Notes under the pieces: model-generated
What the model was told of the DNA's origin: nothing
What the model saw: only the letters and a program-made list of their open reading frames with translations
The model's database searches: none
Translations under genes and position numbers: made by a program
Assembly: GCF_014358075.1 (NCBI RefSeq)
Contig: NZ_JACONT010000008.1
Coordinates: 61,765 to 125,764, forward strand
DNA: 64,000 bases
Origin: Sphingomonas albertensis
Lineage (GTDB): Bacteria; Pseudomonadota; Alphaproteobacteria; Sphingomonadales; Sphingomonadaceae
Reading direction: 5' to 3'
Part shown: piece after piece, positions 33,865 through 43,543 of the stretch
Layout: each line of letters opens with the position of its first letter
How positions within the stretch are numbered: position 1 is the first letter of the stretch

Positions 33865-36260
33865 TGCCAGTCGCGCACCTCCGGCAGATCGTCACCCTGT
33901 TCGGCGATGTAGAGCTTGTGTCGCTCCATCGTCGTCCAATAGCGCGCCGTCTCGCGCGGTACCCGGTCCTGGAACCGCGGAATCCGCTCGATCGCATCGA
34001 GCGCCAGCCGATAGCGGTCGAGATCGTTCAGCACGACCATGTCGAACGGCGTCGTCGTCGTGCCCATCTCCTTGTATCCGCGGACATGGATATTCGCGTG
34101 GTTCGCCCGCCGATAGGTCAGCTTGTGGATCATCGCTGGATAGCCGTGGAACGCGAAAATTACCGGCGTGTCGCGCGTGAACAGCGCGTCGAACTCGCGC
34201 TCGTCCAGCCCGTGCGAATGCTCGGAACGCGGCTGCAACACCATCAGATCGACCACGTTGACCACCCGGATGCGGATATCGGGCACGTACGCACGCAGCA
34301 TCGTCACCGCCGCCAGCGTCTCCAGCGTCGGTACGTCGCCCGCGCACGCCATCACCACATCAGGGTCGGGATCATCCCCCGCCCACGCCCAGATCCCCGC
34401 GCCCGCGGTGCAATGCCGCACCGCCGCGTCGATCCCTAGCCATTGCCACTCGGGCTGCTTCCCCGCGACGATCACGTTCACATAGCCACGGCTGCGCAGG
34501 CAGTGATCGCCAACCGACAACAGGCAGTTCGCGTCGGGCGGCAGATAGATCCGCGCGACGTCCGCGGTCTTGTTCGCGACGTGATCGATGAACCCCGGAT
34601 CCTGGTGCGACAGGCCGTTATGATCCTGCCGCCAGACATGCGACGTCAGTAGGTAATTGAGCGAGGCGATCGGCCGCCGCCACGGGATCGTCCTGGTCGT
34701 CTTCAGCCACTTGGCATGCTGGTTGACCATCGAATCGACGATGTGGACGAATGCCTCGTAGCACGAGAACAGCCCATGCCGCCCGGTCAGCAGATAGCCC
34801 TCCAGCCACCCTTGGCAGAGATGCTCGCTCAGCACCTCCATCACCCGGCCATCGGTGCTCAGATGCTCGTCGACTGCCTCGATCTCCGCCATCCACACCT
34901 TGCCCGACACGTCGTACACGTCGGCCAGCCGGTTCGACGCGGTTTCGTCCGGCCCGAACAGGCGGAAGTTCACGCTCGCCAGATTGAGCTTCATGACGTC
35001 GCGCAGATACCGCCCGAGCACCCGCGTGGCCTCCGCCTTCACCCTACCCGGTATGTCCACCGGCACCGCAAAGCTGCGGAAATCGGGCAGCGACAAAGAC
35101 ACCATCAGCTCGCCGCCATTGGCATGCGGGTTCGCGCCCATCCGCCGATGCCCGGTCGGCGCGAGCGATGCGTATTCCTCCAGGAACTTGCCGTTCGCGT
35201 CGAACAGCTCCTCGGGCCGATAACTCCGCATCCACGTCTCGAGCTGGCGCAGATGCTCGGAATCCTTGAAGTCCGCGATCGGCACCTGATGCGCGCGCCA
35301 CGTGCCCTCGACCGGCTTGCCGTCGACGAACTTCGGCCCGGTCCAGCCCTTCGGCGTGCGGAACACGATCATCGGCCAGCGCGGACGCTCGGGCGTCACG
35401 CCCTCGATCCGCGCCGCCGCCTGGATCGCCTGGATCTTCGCCAACGCCTTGTCGAGCGCGGCGGCGAGTTGCTGGTGGACCGCCGCCGGATCGCTGCCGC
35501 CGACATAATAGGGCTCATGCCCATAGCCGCGCAGCAACGCGTCCAGCTCATGCCCGTCGATCCGCGCCAGGATCGTCGGGTTGGCGATCTTGAAGCCGTT
35601 CAGATGCAGGATCGGCAGCACCGCACCGTCGCGCGCGGGATTGAGGAACTTGTTCGAATGCCAGCTCGCCGCCAGCGCGCCGGTCTCCGCCTCGCCGTCG
35701 CCGACAACGCACGCGACGATCAGGTCGGGATTGTCGAACGCAGCGCCGTAAGCATGCGCGAGCGAATAGCCGAGCTCGCCGCCCTCGTGAATCGATCCCG
35801 GTGTCTCGGGCGCGACATGGCTCGGGATACCACCCGGCCACGAGAACTGCCGGAACAGCCGGTGCATCCCACTGCGGCTCCGCTCGATCGCCGGATAGCG
35901 CTCGGTATACGAGCCCTCCAGATAGGTATTCGCGACCAGCCCCGGCCCGCCATGCCCCGGCCCGATGATGTTGATCATGTCGAGGTCGTGCTCGACGATC
36001 AGCCGGTTGAGATGGACGTACAGGAAGTTCAGCCCCGGCGTGGTGCCCCAATGGCCGAGCAGCCGAGGCTTCACATCGGCAATCGTCAGCGGCCGATCGA
36101 GCAACGCGTTGTCGCGCAGATAGATCTGCCCGACCGAGAGATAATTGGCCGCCCGCCAATACGCGTCCATCCGCCGCAGCATGTCCGGGGACAGCGGATG
36201 CGTCTTGGGGTGCGTCGTGTTCGGCGCCAAGGCCGACGACCGTGTCGCGATATCGTTCAT
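33852..36260 (-). CDS. xfp: xylulose-5-phosphate/fructose-6-phosphate phosphoketolase
   Basis: An 802-residue thiamine-diphosphate enzyme cleaving xylulose 5-phosphate (and often fructose 6-phosphate) with phosphate to acetyl phosphate and a sugar phosphate. Blocks: [54 protein letters not shown] (TDP site), [23 protein letters not shown] and [15 protein letters not shown]. Length matches the family. ATG 36260 overlaps the alcohol dehydrogenase stop (ATGA) and is followed by ackA, so the pair converts sugar phosphate to acetate plus ATP without using redox carriers, useful when respiration is limited. Controlled by motif site 6 upstream of the operon. Confidence 0.94.
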   Translation of the reverse strand: MNDIATRSSALAPNTTHPKTHPLSPDMLRRMDAYWRAANYLSVGQIYLRDNALLDRPLTIADVKPRLLGHWGTTPGLNFLYVHLNRLIVEHDLDMINIIGPGHGGPGLVANTYLEGSYTERYPAIERSRSGMHRLFRQFSWPGGIPSHVAPETPGSIHEGGELGYSLAHAYGAAFDNPDLIVACVVGDGEAETGALAASWHSNKFLNPARDGAVLPILHLNGFKIANPTILARIDGHELDALLRGYGHEPYYVGGSDPAAVHQQLAAALDKALAKIQAIQAAARIEGVTPERPRWPMIVFRTPKGWTGPKFVDGKPVEGTWRAHQVPIADFKDSEHLRQLETWMRSYRPEELFDANGKFLEEYASLAPTGHRRMGANPHANGGELMVSLSLPDFRSFAVPVDIPGRVKAEATRVLGRYLRDVMKLNLASVNFRLFGPDETASNRLADVYDVSGKVWMAEIEAVDEHLSTDGRVMEVLSEHLCQGWLEGYLLTGRHGLFSCYEAFVHIVDSMVNQHAKWLKTTRTIPWRRPIASLNYLLTSHVWRQDHNGLSHQDPGFIDHVANKTADVARIYLPPDANCLLSVGDHCLRSRGYVNVIVAGKQPEWQWLGIDAAVRHCTAGAGIWAWAGDDPDPDVVMACAGDVPTLETLAAVTMLRAYVPDIRIRVVNVVDLMVLQPRSEHSHGLDEREFDALFTRDTPVIFAFHGYPAMIHKLTYRRANHANIHVRGYKEMGTTTTPFDMVVLNDLDRYRLALDAIERIPRFQDRVPRETARYWTTMERHKLYIAEQGDDLPEVRDWQWSR

Positions 36261-37294
36261 GACTGGCTTCCGAAATCGAGGACGACGCGCGAGGCGACCT
36301 GGCCGTGTTCGAGGCGGTCGAAGATGGCGTTGATCGCCGACAAGGGCTGCAATTCGATATCCGCCTTGACCTTGCCGTCGGCGGCAAAGGCGAGCGCCTC
36401 GGCCATGTCCTTGCGCGTGCCGACGAACGATCCGCGCACGGTGATGCAGTTCGCGACCACGTCGAACAGCGGCAGCGGGAAGTCGCCCGGTGGCAGGCCG
36501 ACCAGCACGCACGTCCCGCGCCGGCGGGTCATCGCCACGCCCTGGTTGAACGCGACCAGCGACGGCGCCGTGATCAGGACGCCGTGCGCGCCGCCGCCAG
36601 TGCCGTCCTTGAGCGCGGCGAGCGCATCCTTCTCGCGGGCATCGATCAGCAGGTCCGCGCCCAAGGATTCCGCATGCGCGAGCTTGCCCGCGTCGACGTC
36701 GACCGCGGCGACGCGCAACCCCATCGCCTTGGCATATTGCACCGCCAGATGCCCCAGCCCGCCGACACCCGAGATCGCGATCCACTCGCCCGGTCGTGCG
36801 CCCGTTTCCTTGATGCCCTTGTAGGTCGTGATGCCCGCGCAGATGATCGGCGCCGCCTCGACCGCGGACAATCCGGCGGGAATGTGCGCTACATAGTTCG
36901 GATCGGCGAGGATATACTCCGCGAACCCGCCATTGCGCGTGTAGCCGCCGAACTGCGCCTCGGCGCACACCGTCTCCCACGCGGACAGGCAATATTCGCA
37001 GTGGCCGCACGCGGAATAGAGCCACGGCACGCCGACCCGGTCGCCGAGCTTGACGATCGTCACGCCCGCGCCGACCTCGACGACGATGCCGATCCCCTCA
37101 TGGCCGGGAATGAACGGCGGCACCGGCTTGACCGGCCAGTCGCCACGCGCCGCGTGCAGGTCGGTGTGGCAGACCCCGCACGCTTCGGTCTTGACGACGA
37201 TCTGCCCCGGCCCAGCGCTCGGCACCGGCCATTCGCGCAGAGTCAGGGGTTTGCCGAATGCCTCGACGACGGCGGCTTGCATCATACGGGTCAT
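36257..37294 (-). CDS. adhP: zinc-dependent alcohol dehydrogenase, AdhP-type
   Basis: A 345-residue medium-chain dehydrogenase. Catalytic zinc ligands are in CGVCHTDLH and GHEGIG; the structural zinc is bound by [15 protein letters not shown]; the NAD-binding loop is [17 protein letters not shown]. It interconverts ethanol-like alcohols and aldehydes, most likely reducing acetaldehyde to regenerate NAD+ under low oxygen. ATG 37294 and the second ATG four codons on are both possible. It is the second gene of the fermentation operon, 54 nt after the quinone reductase across a 14-bp tandem repeat. Confidence 0.9.
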   Translation of the reverse strand: MTRMMQAAVVEAFGKPLTLREWPVPSAGPGQIVVKTEACGVCHTDLHAARGDWPVKPVPPFIPGHEGIGIVVEVGAGVTIVKLGDRVGVPWLYSACGHCEYCLSAWETVCAEAQFGGYTRNGGFAEYILADPNYVAHIPAGLSAVEAAPIICAGITTYKGIKETGARPGEWIAISGVGGLGHLAVQYAKAMGLRVAAVDVDAGKLAHAESLGADLLIDAREKDALAALKDGTGGGAHGVLITAPSLVAFNQGVAMTRRRGTCVLVGLPPGDFPLPLFDVVANCITVRGSFVGTRKDMAEALAFAADGKVKADIELQPLSAINAIFDRLEHGQVASRVVLDFGSQS

Positions 37295-37306
37295 GAAACG
37301 TCCTAA

Positions 37307-37344
37307 AAGATGCGGGCTTGAAGATGCGGGCTTGAAAATGCGGG
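37307..37344. repeat. 14-bp tandem repeat, 2.7 copies
   Basis: AAGATGCGGGCTTG is repeated at 37307-37320 and 37321-37334, then partly at 37335-37344 (AAAATGCGGG). It fills the gap between the quinone reductase and alcohol dehydrogenase genes and could change spacing by slippage. Confidence 0.85.
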
Positions 37345-37348
37345 AAGA

Positions 37349-38032
37349 TCAACGCGCCATCCGGGTGACGAGTGCGGGGTCGGCGAGCAGCGCCTCGTCC
37401 CCGAACGCGATCTGCGCGCAGGTCCGCTGCGCCTGCGCGGCGACATCGCGCAGATACTGGTCGGCGAACCGCGCGCTGAGCCCCGGCACGATATGCGCGA
37501 ACCGGCGATGCTCCTGCGATCGCATCCCGAACGCGTGGACGAGATACTGGTCGAAGACGCTGTTCAGGCCCTGCCCCTGCCCCTGTTCGTCGAGCCAGAT
37601 CTTGCTCGCGGCCGAGGTCGAGAAACTGAGCAGCCGCTTGCCGCCGAGCAGGTTGGTACGCGCCCGCCCCTGCAGCGCTTCGGGCTGGACGCCAGCCCCG
37701 AACACGCGTTCGACATAGCCCTTGAGCATCGCCGGCGGGGTCCCGAACCAGATCGGATAGATCAGCACGAACACGTCGCACCCGGCGATATGCTCGATCT
37801 CGTCGAGCACGTCCTGGCCGTAGGTCGCCGCGACATTGGTCGGCCGCTCCGCCGCCTTCAGCACCGGGTCGAACCCGATCGCATACAGGTCGCGCAACAC
37901 GACATCCTGCCCGGCCGCGCGGACCGCCGCGCAATAGGCGTCGGCGATCGCATGGTTGAAGCTGGCCGGGCCGGGATGGCAGAGGAACACGGCATGCCGC
38001 CCCGTTCCCGTCTCTTGCGTGTCGCCCATCAT
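37349..38032 (-). CDS. NAD(P)H quinone oxidoreductase, flavodoxin fold
   Basis: A 227-residue flavoprotein of the NQO1/YwrO/KefF group. Seen are the first-strand flavin loop FLCHPGPASFNHAIADAY, LRDLYAIGFDPVL, VFVLIYPIWFGTPPAMLKGYVERVF (the conserved WFGxPAxLKGWxDR block) and GGKRLLSFSTSAASK. It should transfer two electrons from NAD(P)H to quinones. It is the first gene of the operon leading to adhP, xfp and ackA, with motif site 6 at 113 nt before ATG 38032. Confidence 0.87.
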   Translation of the reverse strand: MMGDTQETGTGRHAVFLCHPGPASFNHAIADAYCAAVRAAGQDVVLRDLYAIGFDPVLKAAERPTNVAATYGQDVLDEIEHIAGCDVFVLIYPIWFGTPPAMLKGYVERVFGAGVQPEALQGRARTNLLGGKRLLSFSTSAASKIWLDEQGQGQGLNSVFDQYLVHAFGMRSQEHRRFAHIVPGLSARFADQYLRDVAAQAQRTCAQIAFGDEALLADPALVTRMAR

Positions 38033-38145
38033 CGCCTCGTCCTCCGTCGCAAGCTCACCGGTATCGGCATCGCGGCGCCATCGACCGCGACGTCATCCGA
38101 TGACCTCGAAACGGTCTACGCCATGCCGGGCGGGTGCTTGATCCC

Positions 38146-38159
38146 TCGGAAACTACGCA
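38146..38159 (-). promoter_or_regulatory. motif TRCGTRNTTYCCGA, site 6 (quinone reductase-adh-xfp-ackA operon)
   Basis: On the minus strand TGCGTAGTTTCCGA, 113 nt before ATG 38032. Its core is identical to site 2, more than 11 kb away. Confidence 0.57.
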
Positions 38160-38270
38160 GTCGGTCCGACGCGCTAAGTTTTTCGGCTAAAAAGATAAAA
38201 TCGGCGCGTTCGTCTCGTTTGGGGCAACCGCAGCGCGAGTATTAACGTTTCTTTCACCTCGCTACCCGCC

Positions 38271-40244
38271 ATGTACGGATCGATGACCGGTCTTATTTCC
38301 CGCCTGCGACAGTTGCGACAGTCCGACCAGGCGATCGCCGCGCATGTCCGGCATACCCTTGTCGAATCCCTCTATGCATCGCCCCAATCGCTGGTGATCG
38401 GGGCGCTGACCAGCGGCGCGATCACGGCGATCGTGGCGCTGGTCGGCGGAAGCCGGTCGATGGTCGTCTGTGCCGTCGCCATCGTCATCGTCGCCGGCAT
38501 CAGGATCGTCGACGCGCTCCGCCTGCGCCGCTCTGGCTCGACCCGAAGCACGCTGGCCGGACGCTGGGCCAACCGGCAGGAATTTCTCTATCGCACCGGC
38601 GCGCTGTGCTACTCGGCGCTGCTCGGTACGTTCGGCTTGCTGACGCTGGTGCATACGACCGACGGTGTGCTGCAGTTGCTCGCGGTGACGACGGCAGTGG
38701 GATATGCGGCGGGTATCGCCGGTCGCAACGCGGGTCGACCGTGGATCGCGCTGTCGCAATTGTGTTTCGCGTCGGTCCCGCTGGCACTGGGACTGTTCGC
38801 CTCGGTCGAGCCGCTCAAGATCGTGCTCGGCGTGGTCATCCTGCTGTTCGTGGTGGCGATGATGGATATCACGTTGCAGACCTATGGCGTGATCTTGCGG
38901 GCGACGATCGCATCGCGGGAAAAGACCGCGCTGGCGGAGCACCATGCTGCCGTCGCCCGTCGCGACGACCTGACCGGGGTCGCCAATCGCACCGCCTTTC
39001 GGGAGCGGTTCGAAGCGCAGTTGAAGGCCGTGGTCGGCCGGGATCACAGTCTTGCGATCCACTGGATCGACCTCGACCGGTTCAAGGAAATCAACGACTC
39101 GTTCGGGCATCTTGCCGGCAACGCGGTCCTGGCGGGGATTGCCCGCCGCCTCGACGATGCGTTCGGCAGGAGCGGGATCGTCGCGCGATTGGGCGGCGAC
39201 GAATTTGCCGTCGTTTGCGCGATCGCCCGGCAGGACGATGCGATCGACATCGGACGGAAGATCATCGCGCTGGTCGAGCGCCCGGTGCAGCATGACGGCC
39301 GCATGCTGCGGATCGGCGCGTCGCTCGGGATCGCGATCGCCCCCATGGACGGCACCAATGCCGATACGCTGCTGAAAAACGCCGATCTCGCGCTGTACCG
39401 TGCCAAGGACAGCGGGCGCGGGCAGATGTGTTTTTACGAACCTTTGATGGATGAGAAGATCGAACGCGGCCGCGATCTCGCGGCGGAAATGCAGGGCGCG
39501 CTAGAACGCGGCGAGTTCCACCTGATGTTCCAGCCGATCTTCGACCTCGCCGGCGAGCGCGTGCTCTCGTGCGAGACGCTGTTGCGATGGACCAACCGCC
39601 GATTAGGCTCGGTCTCGCCCGCCGAATTTATTCCGATCGCCGAGGATAACGGCCTGATCGTCGGGATCGGCGGCTGGGTGATCCGGGAGGCGTGCCGGAT
39701 CGCCAGCGAATGGCCGGCGGACGTGAAGATCGCGGTAAATCTCTCGCCGATCCAGCTACGGTCCACCAATCTGCCGATGGTGATCATGAGTGCGTTGGCG
39801 AGCAGTGGGTTCGCGGCGGACCGGCTCGAACTCGAGGTGACCGAGTCGGTGTTGCTCGACGACATCGAGGCGTCGCTCGCGGCGCTCGACGCGATCAACC
39901 GGCTCCACGTCCGGACCACGCTCGACGATTTCGGCACCGGCTATTCGTCGCTGAGCTATCTTACCAAATTCCCGTTCCAGACGCTGAAGATCGATCGATC
40001 GTTCATCACCGACCTCGAACAGAGCCCCGCGTCGGTCGCGATCGTCCAGACGGTCATCGATCTTGCCGCAAAGCTCGGGATGCGAACGGTCGCCGAGGGC
40101 GTCGAGACGCAGGCGCAATTGGATCAACTCCGTCGGACCCGGTGCGATGCGGTGCAGGGCTTCCTGCTTGCGCATCCCATGCCGGCAAGCATGGTGGCGG
40201 CGATGCTTGCCGACGGTGGGATCAAGGCGCAGCAGCGGTCCTGA
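38271..40244 (+). CDS. membrane GGDEF-EAL cyclic-di-GMP protein
   Basis: A 657-residue protein with about six N-terminal membrane helices (residues 40-205), a GGDEF domain (about 228-385) with an intact GGDEF at 308-312, and an EAL domain (about 400-650). The EAL signature reads ETL at 435-437, but downstream residues look complete (NLSPIQLR, DDFGTGYSSLSYL, KIDRSFI, EGVET). No RxxD inhibitory site precedes GGDEF. It could make or break c-di-GMP or both. Its stop codon abuts the stop of the convergent rpfF-like gene (TGATCA). Confidence 0.9.
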   Translation: MYGSMTGLISRLRQLRQSDQAIAAHVRHTLVESLYASPQSLVIGALTSGAITAIVALVGGSRSMVVCAVAIVIVAGIRIVDALRLRRSGSTRSTLAGRWANRQEFLYRTGALCYSALLGTFGLLTLVHTTDGVLQLLAVTTAVGYAAGIAGRNAGRPWIALSQLCFASVPLALGLFASVEPLKIVLGVVILLFVVAMMDITLQTYGVILRATIASREKTALAEHHAAVARRDDLTGVANRTAFRERFEAQLKAVVGRDHSLAIHWIDLDRFKEINDSFGHLAGNAVLAGIARRLDDAFGRSGIVARLGGDEFAVVCAIARQDDAIDIGRKIIALVERPVQHDGRMLRIGASLGIAIAPMDGTNADTLLKNADLALYRAKDSGRGQMCFYEPLMDEKIERGRDLAAEMQGALERGEFHLMFQPIFDLAGERVLSCETLLRWTNRRLGSVSPAEFIPIAEDNGLIVGIGGWVIREACRIASEWPADVKIAVNLSPIQLRSTNLPMVIMSALASSGFAADRLELEVTESVLLDDIEASLAALDAINRLHVRTTLDDFGTGYSSLSYLTKFPFQTLKIDRSFITDLEQSPASVAIVQTVIDLAAKLGMRTVAEGVETQAQLDQLRRTRCDAVQGFLLAHPMPASMVAAMLADGGIKAQQRS

Positions 40245-41180
40245 TCAGCAGGACGCCACCTGCGCCTTTTCGAGCAGTCTGGTCTGGGCCCCCACCAGGC
40301 GTCGCATGAGCTTCAGGTCCGCGTCACTGAGCCTGAGGGCCGCATCCGCCCAAAGATCGACGACGGCCTCGAGCTCGCCGAGCGCCAGCGGATTGACCGA
40401 TCGCGAAGCCTCGTAGATCGCGCAATGGCCGCTATGGCGTCGACGGTTCTGCCGAATATAGCTCTCCACTTCCGCGCGCCCCCTGCCCGGATCGGCCAGG
40501 GCGTGAACGATACCGAGGTCGTAGAGTTCTTCCGCGCTGTAGCTTCGTCCGCTGAGGATCATCTGCTCGGCTCGCGCCGCACCGAGCCTGCGAGACAGGA
40601 AGCAGTGCGCCCCCATCCCCGGGAAGAGCCCGAAATTCGTCTCCGGAAGCCCAAAGTTCGTCCCGCGTTCGGCGATCACGACATTGAACGACAGCAGCGC
40701 CTCGAAGCCACCACCCAGCGCATCGCCCTCGACCAGGCCGATCGTGATGATCGGCCGATCGAGGCTGAGCATGTTGCGATGCAGGATGCGGACGCAGGCG
40801 CGCCCGTAAGCGACCAACGCTTCGCGATCGCCGTTGCGGATGTGGTCGGAGAACAGATCCAGATCGCCGCCGAGCGAGAACACGCCGGGAAAGCGCGATC
40901 CGAGCACGACGTAGCGGATCGGCATGTCGCCCGACGAACACGCCTGGGCGATGTCGGCCTGCCAATGTCCGAATTCGGCGAGCAGGCCCGGATTGAAACT
41001 CGGCCTGACCCGTTGCCGCATATAGGTCCACAGCGTGTCGAGCTCTGGGTCGAACTGCGTTTCCAGATCCGCGAAAGCGAACGGCCGCCGGGGTTGCGGG
41101 GGCGGCGGTATCTCGACTGATCGTTGATGACGCGGCTTGGTGCGATCGACGGGCAGGATAGCAGGATATTCGAGAGTCAT
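40245..41180 (-). CDS. rpfF: RpfF-like DSF-family signal synthase (crotonase fold)
   Basis: A 311-residue crotonase-superfamily protein. RpfF traits: FSLGGDLDLF, then GDALGGGFEALLS with Glu160 and AERGTNFGLPETNFGLFPGMGAH with Glu180. These two glutamates are 20 residues apart, as Glu141 and Glu161 in Xanthomonas RpfF, and the long AERGT...GLFPGMGA block is characteristic. RpfF makes cis-2-unsaturated fatty acid signals from acyl-ACP. ATG 41180 was chosen since the upstream in-frame residues are arginine-rich and unlike the family. No rpfC or rpfG lies nearby; the convergent neighbour is a c-di-GMP enzyme. Confidence 0.83.
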   Translation of the reverse strand: MTLEYPAILPVDRTKPRHQRSVEIPPPPQPRRPFAFADLETQFDPELDTLWTYMRQRVRPSFNPGLLAEFGHWQADIAQACSSGDMPIRYVVLGSRFPGVFSLGGDLDLFSDHIRNGDREALVAYGRACVRILHRNMLSLDRPIITIGLVEGDALGGGFEALLSFNVVIAERGTNFGLPETNFGLFPGMGAHCFLSRRLGAARAEQMILSGRSYSAEELYDLGIVHALADPGRGRAEVESYIRQNRRRHSGHCAIYEASRSVNPLALGELEAVVDLWADAALRLSDADLKLMRRLVGAQTRLLEKAQVASC

Positions 41181-41313
41181 GGCGACGTCCTTGTTCACCC
41201 GCAGCGTTTTGCTGCGAGCGACATAGGTCGCATTTTCTGGCGAAAGCGCCCGCGAGAAACGCGTTCCGCAACCGCTAAACGCATATGCTCTAGGACGACG
41301 TCGCATCTCGCGA

Positions 41314-41356
41314 TGCCGGACTGAAATGCATTGCCGGACTGAAATGCATTGCCGGA
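41314..41356. repeat. 18-bp tandem repeat upstream of rpfF
   Basis: TGCCGGACTGAAATGCAT at 41314-41331 and 41332-41349, with a 7-nt third start (to 41356). It contains ATGCAT palindromes. It lies 134-176 nt before the rpfF-like start. The rest of 41181-41575 holds only a weak 74-codon frame that I do not accept as a gene. Confidence 0.8.
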
Positions 41357-41575
41357 ATCGTTCGGAGAATATCCCCCCGAATCAGCGGCCCCGCCTGCTC
41401 GGCGACGTTTCGAAACGCACCAAACCCGCGTCGCCGGTCAGCGATCGCGGGCTTGAGATTAAATTGGCGCTACGTCCTAGTCCTTCTTCAGGGTCGAAAC
41501 GTTGCGATTGCCTGCCTTGGTCTGCCGACCGCGAGCCAGATCCTCAGTAAAGGAGTTGGCCGCGCTAGTGAGTGC

Positions 41576-41606
41576 GGGAGGCGGCATGAGCGTCGCGCCG
41601 CCTCCC
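41576..41606 (-). terminator. hairpin terminator after the GlsB-like gene
   Basis: GGGAGGCGGC (41576-41585) pairs with GCCGCCTCCC (41597-41606) across an 11-nt loop, 8 nt past the stop of the gene at 41614. Confidence 0.65.
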
Positions 41607-41613
41607 CGTCTGC

Positions 41614-41883
41614 TCAGCGAACCGAGCCGCGGCGAAACATGTTGACGATCGCGAGCAGGATCACTGCGCCGACCAGCGAAATCAGGATCGACTGGATGTT
41701 GAGCGCGCCGTCCATGATCGATGCGCCACCGATCAGCGGGGTGATCAGGAAACCGGCGAGCAACGCACCGACGATGCCGACGACGACATTGAGGAAGACG
41801 CCCTGCTGAGCATCGGTCCGCATGATCATGCTGGCAACCCAGCCGATGAGTCCGCCGACGACGAGAAGAATGATGAGGTTCAT
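41614..41883 (-). CDS. GlsB/YeaQ/YmgE-family membrane protein
   Basis: An 89-residue protein with three hydrophobic helices and glycine zippers: IILLVVGGLIGWVASMIM, NVVVGIVGALLAGFLITPLI and ILISLVGAVILLAIVNMF, ending in basic residues. This is the transglycosylase-associated (GlsB/YmgE) family found in general-stress regulons; its biochemical role is unclear. ATG 41883 starts the first helix; upstream in-frame residues are not conserved-looking. It stands alone between terminator 41576-41606 and the divergent PAS-LuxR gene. Confidence 0.87.
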   Translation of the reverse strand: MNLIILLVVGGLIGWVASMIMRTDAQQGVFLNVVVGIVGALLAGFLITPLIGGASIMDGALNIQSILISLVGAVILLAIVNMFRRGSVR

Positions 41884-42054
41884 GATGTGGCTCCTAGTGG
41901 ATAATGGTACTGGGGCATCAACCGACATGGTGCGCATTCCGTTCAGTTCCGGCGCGCTTCACGGATTTCGGGATTGGTGCACACGTACCGGGGGCATTGG
42001 TATATTATGCCGACGCGTGCGGAACCGGAGGCCTGGCTCCGGCGCTGAACGAGC

Positions 42055-43530
42055 ATGACGAAAACCTCCGGCAAGCCGCTGCATGCGCCCACCCTGCACC
42101 ACCTGGAACAGCTCATGACCGGGCTGCTGGAGGGCGTGATCCTGATGGATCCGACCGGGATCATTCTCAGCGCCAACCCCGCCGCGCTGAAGATGCACGG
42201 CGTCCGCACGGTCGAGGATCTGGGCGAGACCGCGGACGACTATGCCACCCGGTTCCGGCTCCGCCACCGCGACCGGCGCGCGTTGCCGCGACGCGAATAT
42301 CCACTGATGCGGCTGCTCGCGGGCGAGAGTTTCCCGGACCTGATCGTCGAGGTGGCGCCGGTCGACGCCGACGAGCCGCGCTGGGTACACCAGGTGCGCG
42401 ACATCGTCATGGACGAGGATGGCGGCGAACCCGATTGCTTGGGGCTGGTCATCAACGACGTGTCCGAACGGTTCGATGCCGAGGACCGGTTCGAGGCGAT
42501 GTTCCATGCGAACCCTGCGCCGGCGCTGATCATCCGCGTTGCCGACCAGCGCTATGTTCTCGTCAACCAGGGCTTTCTCGACCTGTCGGGCTATGACCAC
42601 GAGCAGATCATCGGCAAGACGCTGTTCGATCTCGACTTTCTCGCACAAGTCGAGCGCAAGGCGTTCGTCAAGGACCGCGTCGTCAACGGTCAGACGGTGC
42701 CGCAACTCGAAGCCGAGCTGCCGCTGGCGAACGGAGAGACGACGCTGGTCATCCTTGCCGGCCAGCCGATCGAAGTCGCCAACCAGGATTGCGTGCTGTT
42801 CACCTTCGCGGACCTCGAGCCCAGGCGCCGTGCCGAGCACGCGCTGAAGGCGAGCGAGCGGCACTTCGCCTCGGTGTTCGAGATGGCGCCGGTCGCGATG
42901 GTCGTGACGCGGGGCGAGGACAATCGCATCGTCCAGGTCAATGCGGCGTTCAAGGCGCTGACCGGGTATGCGGACGAGGCCGTGATCGAGCGGGTCGCGG
43001 ATGATCTTCAGTTGTGGAACGACGCGGCGCAGCGGGAGGGACTGGAGACCGAGATTCGCGATCGGGGCGGGTTTCGCGGGCTCGACGTCCAATTGCTCCA
43101 CCGGAACGGCGAACCGCTCGATTGCCTGGTCTCTGCCGAGCGCGTCAGCATCGACGGCGATCCGGGCGTGCTGTGGCTGTACCAGGACATTTCGGCCCGC
43201 AGGCGCGGCGAACTCGAACTGGTCGAGGCGATCGACGCGGTGATGAAGGACGCCAATTGGCTCAGCCGGTCGATCATGGACAAGCTGGCCACGCTACGGA
43301 ACCCGCGGACCAGCGCAGGTGCGAGCGCACCGGTCGCCGACCTCAGCAAGCGCGAGCGCGAGGTGCTCGAACTGATCTGCCAGGATCTCGACGACGCGGC
43401 GATCGCGGACCGGCTCGATCTGTCGCGCAACACGGTGCGCAACCATGTCGCGCGACTCTACGCCAAGATCGGCGTCAACCGGCGCAGCGCCGCGGTGGTC
43501 TGGGCGCACGAACGCGGGGTCGGTGCGTGA
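42055..43530 (+). CDS. cytoplasmic PAS-LuxR transcriptional regulator
   Basis: A 491-residue soluble protein with three PAS domains (about 15-145, 146-275, 280-400) and a C-terminal LuxR helix-turn-helix (LSKREREVLELICQDLDDAA to NTVRNHVARLYAKIGVN). PAS hallmarks: GVILMDPTGIILSANPAAL, YVLVNQGFLDLSGYDHEQIIGKT and IVQVNAAFKALTGYADEAV. No receiver or kinase domain, so it is a one-component sensor-regulator. The signal bound is unknown. It is near the rpfF-like gene, so detection of a fatty-acid signal is conceivable but unsupported. ATG 42055 fits the start of PAS 1. Confidence 0.85.
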   Translation: MTKTSGKPLHAPTLHHLEQLMTGLLEGVILMDPTGIILSANPAALKMHGVRTVEDLGETADDYATRFRLRHRDRRALPRREYPLMRLLAGESFPDLIVEVAPVDADEPRWVHQVRDIVMDEDGGEPDCLGLVINDVSERFDAEDRFEAMFHANPAPALIIRVADQRYVLVNQGFLDLSGYDHEQIIGKTLFDLDFLAQVERKAFVKDRVVNGQTVPQLEAELPLANGETTLVILAGQPIEVANQDCVLFTFADLEPRRRAEHALKASERHFASVFEMAPVAMVVTRGEDNRIVQVNAAFKALTGYADEAVIERVADDLQLWNDAAQREGLETEIRDRGGFRGLDVQLLHRNGEPLDCLVSAERVSIDGDPGVLWLYQDISARRRGELELVEAIDAVMKDANWLSRSIMDKLATLRNPRTSAGASAPVADLSKREREVLELICQDLDDAAIADRLDLSRNTVRNHVARLYAKIGVNRRSAAVVWAHERGVGA

Positions 43531-43543
43531 GCCGGCCGCCGGA

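Noticed and set aside
41326..41550. A 74-codon frame between rpfF and the GlsB-like gene
   Set aside because: Its start lies in the tandem repeat, the sequence looks random, and no ribosome site is present.
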